Shown here one piece after another: positions 18,000 to 24,825 of a stretch of DNA of 64,000 nt (the first letter of the stretch is position 1; every line of letters starts with the position of its first letter). The notes under the pieces are model-generated. The model did no database searches and was not told the origin of the DNA. It was given only the letters and a program-made list of their open reading frames with translations. This DNA is from JAKZVK01 sp965248255. GTDB lineage: Bacteria > Acidobacteriota > Terriglobia > Bryobacterales > UBA6623. Made by a program: the position numbers and the translations under genes. The stretch spans positions 1,736,001 through 1,800,000 of the forward strand of contig CBDFIW010000003.1 of the NCBI GenBank assembly GCA_965248255.1, given 5' to 3'.

Positions 18000-19430
18000 A
18001 TGCGCAGCCCGGCAGCGATCGAAGCGCAATCGAGCCTGCTTCTGCGGCGCCGATTTCTCTTGGACGCCGGAGCGGGATTCGGTTGGGCGGCGCTCTCTTG
18101 GCTTCTGCAGCGTGAGGCAAACGCCGCGACAGGGAATCGCGGCGTCTCTCCCCTGGCCGCCAAGAAGCCGCACTTCGCGCCGAAGGCCAAGCGCGTCGTG
18201 CAGGTGTTCGCCGTCGGCGGCATGAGCCACCTCGACACTTTCGATTACAAGCCCGAGCTTTCCGCGCGTGACGGCCGGCCCTTCGACATGCAGACGTTCT
18301 TCGGGCAGGACGGGAACCTGTACAAAAGCCCGTTCGCGTTCGAGCGAAGAGGCGAGAGCGGACTGTGGGTAAGCAGCCTGCTGCCGCACCTGGCTCAGTG
18401 CGCCGACAAGCTGACCCTGATTCACTCGATGGCTGCCAACAGCGCCAATCACATGCCCGCCGTGGCGCAGATGAATACCGGCTTTACGCTCAGCGGCTTC
18501 CCCAGTATGGGTGCCTGGATCACCTACGGGCTGGGAACCGAGAACGAAAACCTGCCGGCGTTCGTCGTTCTGCCCGATCCGCGCGCCCTGCCTTGGGGCG
18601 GCAAGCTACAGTGGTCCGCGTCGTTTCTACCGGCTTCCTATCAAGGGACCGCGTTCCGCACGTCCGGCCAACCCGTGCCCGACTTGGCCACGCCCGAACA
18701 AGTCTCGCCGCCGCAGCGAGAGGCAGGCCTCGCATGGCTCAAACGCATGAACCGATGGCACCAGCGCCAACATCCCGGCGACAGCACTCTCGAGGCGCGC
18801 CTGCGCTCCTATGAGTTAGCGGCGCGGATGCAGCTCAGCGTGCCCGAGATCGCCGATCTCAACCGCGAAAGCCCGGCTACGCGCCGCCTCTACGGCCTCG
18901 ATGGTGAAGAAACCGACAGGCTCGGCCGCCAGTGCCTGCTCGCGCGGCGCTTGCTGGAGCGGGGAGTACGGTTTGTTCAGATCTTCCATGGGGGTCCCGC
19001 GAAGAGTTGGGACGCCCACTCGAAACTGAAAAAGAACCATACCGAGATGGCCCAAGAGTACGACCTGCCTGTCGCCGGACTGCTTCAAGATTTGGAAGCG
19101 CGCGGTATGCTCGACGATACGTTAGTGATGGGGATGACCGAGTTCGGCCGCACGCCCGTCGCTCAGGGTGGCAGCATGGGACGCGACCACCATCCGGACG
19201 TGTTCACGTGCTGGCTGGCCGGGGCCGGCTTGAAACACGGGTTCGCGTACGGCTCCTCCGACGAGGTCGGCTACAAGCCCGCGGAGAACCCCGTGACGGT
19301 TTACGACTATCACGCCACGGCCCTGCACCTGTTGGGCATCGACCACAAACGTCTCACTCACTACCACAACGGCATCGAGCGCCGCCTGACCGATGTGCAC
19401 GGACACGTCGTCGAGGCGCTGTTCGCCTGA
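18000..19430 (+). CDS. DUF1501 family protein, Tat-exported
   Basis: ATG 18000 follows the PSD1 stop by 11 bases; a TTG at 17985 overlapping that stop is also possible. The N-terminus has a twin-arginine leader, LLLRRRFLLDAGAGFG. Family motifs are VVQVFAVGGMSHLDTFDYKP, GFPSMGAWITYGLGTEN, NLPAFVVLP, RGVRFVQIFHGG and VMGMTEFGRTP with a downstream GRDHHPDVFTCWLAG. DUF1501 is related to the alkaline phosphatase/sulfatase superfamily and is thought to be an extracytoplasmic hydrolase whose substrate is unknown. Overlap or near-overlap with the PSD1 gene shows a two-gene operon and implies that the products act together outside the cytoplasm. Confidence 0.88.
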   Translation: MRSPAAIEAQSSLLLRRRFLLDAGAGFGWAALSWLLQREANAATGNRGVSPLAAKKPHFAPKAKRVVQVFAVGGMSHLDTFDYKPELSARDGRPFDMQTFFGQDGNLYKSPFAFERRGESGLWVSSLLPHLAQCADKLTLIHSMAANSANHMPAVAQMNTGFTLSGFPSMGAWITYGLGTENENLPAFVVLPDPRALPWGGKLQWSASFLPASYQGTAFRTSGQPVPDLATPEQVSPPQREAGLAWLKRMNRWHQRQHPGDSTLEARLRSYELAARMQLSVPEIADLNRESPATRRLYGLDGEETDRLGRQCLLARRLLERGVRFVQIFHGGPAKSWDAHSKLKKNHTEMAQEYDLPVAGLLQDLEARGMLDDTLVMGMTEFGRTPVAQGGSMGRDHHPDVFTCWLAGAGLKHGFAYGSSDEVGYKPAENPVTVYDYHATALHLLGIDHKRLTHYHNGIERRLTDVHGHVVEALFA

Positions 19431-19496
19431 TGCCGTCTGCCGAAGGCCTATGCCGACCGATGCCGCTGTGAAGCCGACGAATGCAGCGCCTCATCC

Positions 19497-19712
19497 TTAG
19501 TCGAGCAGCTTGAGCCGGACGTAGCCAATCCCCTGGCCCGACGGTTGCACGGCCCAGAAGGTGACGAGCACGTCACCATCAGGTAGAAGAACGGCGGAGG
19601 GCTCGCCAAAGGCAAATTCCTGCCAGCCCGAATGATCCGCCGCTCCTTCGGTTTGCCTCACTCGCTCGGCCCGCCAGACCATTTCGTTGTGGAAGAACAA
19701 ACAGGGGGTCAC
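19497..19712 (-). pseudogene. sialidase-like (BNR-type) C-terminal fragment
   Basis: The minus-strand frame encodes GWQEFAFGEPSAVLLPDGD followed by VLVTFWAVQPSGQGIGYVRL, which resembles the last propeller blade of sialidase/neuraminidase-like proteins of Acidobacteriota. The frame is only about 70 codons and loses its similarity near 19713, exactly where AT-richer sequence leading into phage-type genes begins. It is read as the 3' remnant of a gene cut by arrival of the Exo-RecT segment. The family call rests on few residues. Confidence 0.5.
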
Positions 19713-19847
19713 TAGATGCTAACTGGTTTGAATACAGTGTTCAAATAATCCTATCCACACCCACCAACACTCAGTATTTGGACAAACATTTGGACAATTC
19801 TGTCCGCGCCCCGTTTCCATTCCCAGTTTTTTTAGAGAGGGGCCGGC
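19713..19847 (+). promoter_or_regulatory. AT-rich leader of the exonuclease/RecT genes with operator-like repeats
   Basis: The stretch is clearly AT-richer than its surroundings. It holds an inverted repeat, TTTGAA (19727-19732) and TTCAAA (19740-19745), and a tandem repeat of ATTTGGACAA at 19776-19785 and 19788-19797 with 12-base spacing. Both are plausible repressor sites for a phage-derived promoter. No repressor gene is nearby, and no firm -35/-10 pair was identified. Confidence 0.35.
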
Positions 19848-20699
19848 GTGTACGGGTGCGTTGAGATTCATCCTTCGCGTCTGGCTGCTTGGCGGAGCTG
19901 CGAGCGGCGGGCGATGTGGGACTGCCTGCACCCCGAAGCCAAGCCCTTCGCCGGGGAGCATATTGCGTCCTGGATCGGCTCGGCGGTACACGCCAGGCTG
20001 GCGGGGGAAGAGCTTCCCGCCATGCCGGAGCCGGCACTCTTCGATGACCGCACGCCGACCGCAAGGCACGCGAAGGCACAGATCAACATGGTCGTCAAAG
20101 CGATCGAGGCCACGGTCGATCCAGTCGGCTGGAAGGTGCTGGCACGCGAGATGCCGGTCCGCGCGCTGATCGAGGGCGCAGTGATCACGGGAACGTGCGA
20201 CTTCGTGGTCGATACCGGGCTCGGCAAGGCCGTGCTCGATGTCAAGACCGGCCATGCCGCCTACCACTCCTGGCTGCAACTGGGAGCCTATGCCGCGGCG
20301 CTCGAGGCCGAGGGCGAAGGGCCTGCCTCGGTCGGCCTGATCGCCTGCCCGCGCCCGCGCGTCGGCAGGCCCGAGGCGGCGCACATCGAATTCCGTCCCT
20401 CCGGCCCGGCCAAGGCCGACGCCGGGGCGGTCATTCGCCGCGTCAGCGCACTGTTCAACGACGGCAGCGAGCCGCTGCCCAATCCCGGCGTACACTGCAC
20501 CCAATGCCGGGTGAGCGATTGTGCCTCGCGGGTGCTTCCACGACAGAAAGAAGGAACAACATGCCAAGTCAATCCAAAGAACAACTTCAAGTATGCAGAC
20601 AAACAGTTGAGCGCGCCGCGGTCGACGCCGAGCCGCACCTTAAGCGAATCAACGTCAGTCCCGACTATTTCTCACGGGTGGCGCTCAACGCCCTGCTGA
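19848..20699 (+). CDS. phage-type PD-(D/E)XK exonuclease (Cas4/RecB-like)
   Basis: Starts at GTG 19848 after GAGAGGGG. The protein starts with HPSRLAAWRSCERRAMWDC. In mid-sequence it has TGTCDFVVDTGLGKAVLDVKTG-type residues (GTCDFVVD and VLDVKTG), the Asp...Asp-X-Lys of a PD-(D/E)XK nuclease. Near the C-terminus, GVHCTQCRVSDCAS supplies three cysteines which, with the N-terminal ones, could bind an iron-sulfur cluster as in Cas4 and AddB. It would resect DNA ends to provide single strands for RecT. The last 45 or so codons overlap recT in another frame and look non-conserved, so the true 3' end may have been shifted by a small indel; a product ending near 20550 would be typical. Confidence 0.7.
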   Translation: MYGCVEIHPSRLAAWRSCERRAMWDCLHPEAKPFAGEHIASWIGSAVHARLAGEELPAMPEPALFDDRTPTARHAKAQINMVVKAIEATVDPVGWKVLAREMPVRALIEGAVITGTCDFVVDTGLGKAVLDVKTGHAAYHSWLQLGAYAAALEAEGEGPASVGLIACPRPRVGRPEAAHIEFRPSGPAKADAGAVIRRVSALFNDGSEPLPNPGVHCTQCRVSDCASRVLPRQKEGTTCQVNPKNNFKYADKQLSAPRSTPSRTLSESTSVPTISHGWRSTPC

Positions 20700-21415
20700 C
20701 GAACCCCAGGATCGGCGAGTGCGATGCCCAGTCGCTGCGGCGGGCGCTGCTCGCCTGCGCGGAACGCGGCTTGATGCCCGACGGCCACTCCGCCGTGATC
20801 GTTCCCGTCAAACCCAAAAGCGGCGGGAAGCGGAGGGCGCGTCTCGACATCATGATCGGCGGCATGCTCGACAAGTGCCGTGAGTCCATCAAGGGGATTG
20901 TGCTGCGGGCGCGCTGCGTCTACGTTGCCGATGAGTTCGAGTATGAGGACGGGCTACACCCGGTCTTACGCCACGTCACGAAGCTGGATGGCGGGCGCGA
21001 TGACAAAGAGATCATCGCGGCCTACGCCGTGGCCCACATACCGGGCAATCCAGAGCCGGAATTCACGGTCCTCTCCCGCGATGAGATCGATGCTCGCAGG
21101 AAGCGTTCTCCGGCGCGCAACGACGGCCCCTGGGTAACGGACTACGCGCAGATGGCCGAAAAAACGGCGCTGCGGACGCTGCTGAAGCGCTTGCCGATCC
21201 GTGGTCTAGCCCGCACAGCGATGGATGACTTCTGGCCGGCATCAGAGGAAGCGGACACGTCCGCGGTGGAGATGGAATCGCAAGGCGGCGGCGATTGGCA
21301 GGCCAGGCAGGAACAAAACGGCAAGCCCGAGCCGGAACAGATCGAAGGACCTGCGCCGCAAGAACAAGATAACGAACCCAACGACACGGATCGCTGGGGA
21401 GGCGACGAGTTCTAG
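20561..21415 (+). CDS. recT: RecT family single-strand annealing recombinase
   Basis: ATG 20561 is preceded by AAGGA at a good distance; the much longer open frame upstream is a shadow of the exonuclease gene. The 284-residue protein shows RecT landmarks: LTNPRIGECDAQSLRRALLA, ACAERGLMPDGHSAVIVPVK, IMIGGMLDKCRESIKGI, ARCVYVADEFEYEDG and PWVTDYAQMAEKTALRTLLK. A charged, low-complexity tail ends in DRWGGDEF. RecT anneals complementary single strands and works with the exonuclease encoded just upstream; the pair is normal in phages. No other phage gene (integrase, capsid, lysis) is found here, so it is a stranded recombination module. Confidence 0.88.
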   Translation: MPSQSKEQLQVCRQTVERAAVDAEPHLKRINVSPDYFSRVALNALLTNPRIGECDAQSLRRALLACAERGLMPDGHSAVIVPVKPKSGGKRRARLDIMIGGMLDKCRESIKGIVLRARCVYVADEFEYEDGLHPVLRHVTKLDGGRDDKEIIAAYAVAHIPGNPEPEFTVLSRDEIDARRKRSPARNDGPWVTDYAQMAEKTALRTLLKRLPIRGLARTAMDDFWPASEEADTSAVEMESQGGGDWQARQEQNGKPEPEQIEGPAPQEQDNEPNDTDRWGGDEF

Positions 21416-21913
21416 TGATGGCGGAGCGGAACGCAGAGCAGCGGCTCGATTTCCAGGACCGTAGATACCCTGGACATATGCCTGGGCATGGCCGAATCCG
21501 TGCGCCGTCGCCTCTCGAAGTGTCGCACCCGGTATCCCTTCTCGCCTTGCCTGCCGATCGTTGATGCCTTCAGGGTCGATCGTGATGGAGATCCTGCCCG
21601 ATGGTGTTCTGCTGGCATCTATTGTGGCTTCACCGCCGTAGTCTCTTCCCACTGGCATGTGCTTAACAGACAACCAAGATGGAACCCAAGCAGGGCCGTC
21701 CTGCAATGCAACTGTGTCAGACAGCTGGAATTCCACGACAATATCGCTCGCGACCATCGCTCCAAGGCCAGCTTCCAAATCGCCCGCTTTTTGGAAGTCG
21801 ATGATGCGGCCCTCAATGCCGACCAAAAACTGCCCCTGATCATTTTCGATGATCGATAGCTGATTCGCAACTTCGCTATTCACCAACGAGGCCTTGATTG
21901 TCTCCAGTGCTGC
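21416..21913 (-). pseudogene. displaced RHS C-terminal tip, metallopeptidase-like, cut off by a stop codon
   Basis: The same frame as the PD40-FGE gene continues after its TAA (21914-21916): AALETIKASLVNSEVANQLS, IIENDQGQFLVGIEGRIIDF and, near the end, ATAHGFGHAQAYVQGIYG. The stop replaces what would most simply be CAA (Gln), one base change. This is the kind of polymorphic domain that follows the DPTG motif of RHS proteins. The HGFGHA segment looks like a zinc-peptidase HELGHA site with Glu changed to Gly, which would destroy catalysis. The 3' end is uncertain and abuts the recT stop, implying truncation when that segment arrived. Confidence 0.6.
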
Positions 21914-23782
21914 TTACCGCTCCTCCTCGGTCTTGTCCGTTAGCTCAATCGCCTGTCCAGTCGGGTCGATATACGTCAATGGATTGTTTCGCACATAGCT
22001 TGTCCTCACGAGACGAAAGCCCAGGCTGCGGAATTTGATGCCATCCGGAGGGAATTCGAGGCGGTGCGACGCCCGGCAGTACTCTGCATTGCTGGTCCAG
22101 CCGCCCCCCCGAAGCACCCGGTCCAATCCCGAGACAGGCCCCTGCGGATCCGTCCCCGCGTCGCCCGGATAGGTTCCATGCCAGTCCTGCACCCATTCCC
22201 AGACATTGCCCAGCATGTCGTGTAGCCCGTAGCCGTTCGGAGCCTTGCCGCCCACGGCATGCGTACGGCGACCGCTATTACCGCTATACCACGCGATAAC
22301 GTCCAGGTCGGAGCCGAAGCGGTCTCCGCCCGTCCCCGCCCGCGCCGCGTACTCCCACTCCGCCTCCGTCGGCAAACGGTGGGGCGCCTCTCCCGGCATC
22401 GCATTGAGCTTCCCGATAAACTCTTGCACTTCGTTCCAGGTGACCAACTCTACCGGGCAGTCCGGACCGCATTCCTCGAAGTGGGACGGGTTGCTCCCCA
22501 TCACCGCCTCCCACTGCCCCTGCGTCACCTCGTACCTACCCATGTAGAACGCCCGACTGATCGTCACCCGCGTCACCGGCTGTTCGTCGGAACGCACCTC
22601 GCTGCTCGTCGATCCCATCCCAAACTCCCCCACCGGAATCCGCACGAACTCCATCCCCAAGCTGTTCCGCACTGCCGCAGGCGCCTCCGCAGGCCGAGGC
22701 GCGGCCGGCGCCCCGGGCGGGGCTTCTTGCCGCCCCTCGATTTCGGCTGGCACCTGTTGAGGCAAGGATACACTGCGCTCCTCATCGCCGTCGCTCCCCG
22801 CTGCTCGAACGGACAAGTCCTCAAACCACTGCTGTCCTATGTCACGGATCCCCGGGTACTTCCAGATGTGAAAATCTCTGAAAATCTCGAAATCACCACG
22901 CAGAGTCAGTTTTGGAGCCGCACTGGCGAAGACCGTCTTCCGGCCGGGATCCACGGACGGGTAGATGTAGAAATTATTTTTAAATACCTCGATGGTGTTG
23001 TGGTGACCAATTTTAGCGAGTCGTATGGTATTGCTTTCCATAGACTCATCGAATCGCGCGAAGATGACCGTGTCGTTATCCACCCAGGAGGGCGACATGT
23101 CTTGGGCTCCGGACGTCAGCAGGTGGATTTCCTGGTTGGTCAGGTCGCTCCACCAAATTCGCGTCTCCTCGTCACGATCTTCCTCATGGAAATATATCAG
23201 CCCTGACAAAGCCAACTTGCTGCCATCGGGTGACAGGCTGATGTCGTCCGGGTCCAGTGGCTCGGACTCCCACAGCGGTGTCAGGATCACGGCAACCTTG
23301 CGGGTGTTGGGATCGACGCTGTAAACGGCACTGCCGCGCACAAAGACAATGAGTCCGGTGGAGGACCAGCACGTATTTTTCAACGAGGTCCCAGGTTCGA
23401 AGTCAGTCAACTGGACCGGCTTGTCGGAATCGATTTCGATCTTGAACACCTGATCTGCCGAACCGTCATGGCCTTTGTAGCTGAGCCATTTCCCGTCGGG
23501 GGACCAACTCATCCCGCGCGCGTCCTGAATTTCCTTGACCACTTTTGCCGATGCCCGCGTCTCTCGTAGGTCCAGAACCAGCACCTCGTGATCGTGCGCA
23601 GACGGTGATGGATCATGCTCGAATGCCAGCAGGTTGCCGTCCGGTGAGACGCTCGGGCGGCTCTGGTACATTTGGCCGTAGGTTAACTGTTGTGGCAGAA
23701 GCGGTATGACGGTTGCCACGACAGCAACAAATCCAAAGGCGGCGCGGGTGAGGAAGGTCATTTTCTTGAAATGGTCACTCAC
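21914..23782 (-). CDS. secreted PD40 beta-propeller + FGE-sulfatase domain protein with an RHS tip motif at its C-terminus
   Basis: Starts at GTG 23780-23782, which overlapped the stop of the RHS gene (GTGA) before the IS1595 insertion; an ATG eight codons on is an alternative. A signal anchor (AAFGFVAVVATVIPLLPQQL) is followed by PD40 blades (SRPSVSPDGNLLAFEHDPS, DARGMSWSPDGKWLSYKGHD, ISLSPDGSKLALSG), a proline-rich linker near residue 350, and an FGE-sulfatase domain: NSLGMEFVRIPVGEFGMGS, YEVTQGQWEAVMGSNPSHF, HRLPTEAEWEYAARAG and LGNVWEWVQDW. Right after GFRLVRT, the usual domain end, comes SYVRNNPLTYIDPTGQ, the hallmark ending of RHS repeat cores. So an RHS tip has been joined in frame. 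FGE-like domains without the active-site cysteines often bind ligands instead of oxidising sulfatases. Confidence 0.8.
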   Translation of the reverse strand: MSDHFKKMTFLTRAAFGFVAVVATVIPLLPQQLTYGQMYQSRPSVSPDGNLLAFEHDPSPSAHDHEVLVLDLRETRASAKVVKEIQDARGMSWSPDGKWLSYKGHDGSADQVFKIEIDSDKPVQLTDFEPGTSLKNTCWSSTGLIVFVRGSAVYSVDPNTRKVAVILTPLWESEPLDPDDISLSPDGSKLALSGLIYFHEEDRDEETRIWWSDLTNQEIHLLTSGAQDMSPSWVDNDTVIFARFDESMESNTIRLAKIGHHNTIEVFKNNFYIYPSVDPGRKTVFASAAPKLTLRGDFEIFRDFHIWKYPGIRDIGQQWFEDLSVRAAGSDGDEERSVSLPQQVPAEIEGRQEAPPGAPAAPRPAEAPAAVRNSLGMEFVRIPVGEFGMGSTSSEVRSDEQPVTRVTISRAFYMGRYEVTQGQWEAVMGSNPSHFEECGPDCPVELVTWNEVQEFIGKLNAMPGEAPHRLPTEAEWEYAARAGTGGDRFGSDLDVIAWYSGNSGRRTHAVGGKAPNGYGLHDMLGNVWEWVQDWHGTYPGDAGTDPQGPVSGLDRVLRGGGWTSNAEYCRASHRLEFPPDGIKFRSLGFRLVRTSYVRNNPLTYIDPTGQAIELTDKTEEER

Positions 23783-23796
23783 TGCGAAATTCTAAA

Positions 23797-24825
23797 AATG
23801 GGGTATTTACTTGACTCAGGTAGCCCCAAGATGTAGTATGCGGTGCGATGGAGGACTATCCGCGGAACTTGGCTGAGTTCGAGGCCCGCTTTGCGACGGA
23901 GGAGGCTTGTCGGGATTATCTGTTCCAGCTGCGCTGGCCGGAAGGATTCCGCTGTCCGCGCTGCGGACACGGCGCGGCTTGGCCGGTCCGGCAAGGGCTG
24001 TGGGAGTGCTCGGGCTGCGGTCGGCAGACCTCGGTCACCGCTGGCACGGTGTTCCAGGACACTCGTCAGCCCCTGCGGCTGTGGTTGCGAGCCATCTGGT
24101 GGGTGACCAGTCAGAAAAACGGAGTGAGTGCCCTGGGGCTGCAGCGAGTCTTGGGGCTGGGCAGCTACAAGACGGCCTGGAGCTGGCTGCACAAGTTGCG
24201 CCGCGCCATGGTGCGCCCCGGTCGCGACCGCCTCAGCGGCCGTGTGGAGGTGGACGAGACGTACTGGGGCAGCCCAGAAGAGGGCGTGCGCGGTCGCCAG
24301 ACCTATACCAAATCGTTGATTGCCATCGCCGCCCAGGAGGACGGCAGGGGAACGGGACGGCTTCGGATGCGCAGAGTCCGGGATGCGAGCGCAGAAAGCT
24401 TGATGCCCTTTGCCGAAGAAGCGATTGAACGGGGCAGCACGGTTCATACCGACGGCTGGCTGGGCTATGAGCCGCTACAGAAGCGCGGCTACCGGCACGA
24501 AGTAACGTTCCTCGATGAGGGGCCGGAGTCGGCCTCGAAGCTGCTGCCCCGAGTGCACCGCGTGGCGTCGCTTTTGAAGCGTTGGCTGCTGGGGACGCAT
24601 CAGGGGGCCGTCAACCCCGAGCATCTGGACTACTACCTGGACGAGTTTACCTTCCGCTTTAATCGACGCAACTCTCGCAGCCGAGGGAAGCTCTTCTATC
24701 GACTTGTGCAACAGGCGGTCGCCATCGACCCCGTGCCATACAAGTCCATCATCGGCGGCACTGAAAATGCTGCTTCTGTCGACCACAAGATGTAGGGGTC
24801 ACCTGAGTCAAGTAAATACCCCAGT
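23797..24825 (+). mobile_element. IS1595-family insertion sequence, intact, with 8-bp target duplication
   Basis: The element is 1029 bp, with terminal inverted repeats of 25 bases differing at one position (left end 23797-23821 beginning AATGGGGTATTT; right end 24801-24825). The repeat ATTCTAAA flanks it on both sides (23789-23796 and 24826-24833), the 8-bp duplication expected for this family. It sits in the last codons of the RHS gene. Perfect duplication and an intact transposase mean the insertion is recent and unrearranged. Confidence 0.95.
23848..24795 (+). CDS. IS1595-family transposase
   Basis: A 315-residue protein starting at ATG 23848 inside the element. The N-terminal zinc ribbon has FRCPRCGHGAAWPV and WECSGCGRQTSVTAGTVF. 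The DDE core shows VEVDETYWGSPEEG (first Asp), STVHTDGWLGYEPL (second Asp) and, near the end, LLKRWLLGTHQGAVN and FTFRFNRRNSRSRGKLFYR, typical of the ISXO2-like domain. Length and motifs are complete, so the element is probably active. Confidence 0.92.
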   Translation: MEDYPRNLAEFEARFATEEACRDYLFQLRWPEGFRCPRCGHGAAWPVRQGLWECSGCGRQTSVTAGTVFQDTRQPLRLWLRAIWWVTSQKNGVSALGLQRVLGLGSYKTAWSWLHKLRRAMVRPGRDRLSGRVEVDETYWGSPEEGVRGRQTYTKSLIAIAAQEDGRGTGRLRMRRVRDASAESLMPFAEEAIERGSTVHTDGWLGYEPLQKRGYRHEVTFLDEGPESASKLLPRVHRVASLLKRWLLGTHQGAVNPEHLDYYLDEFTFRFNRRNSRSRGKLFYRLVQQAVAIDPVPYKSIIGGTENAASVDHKM

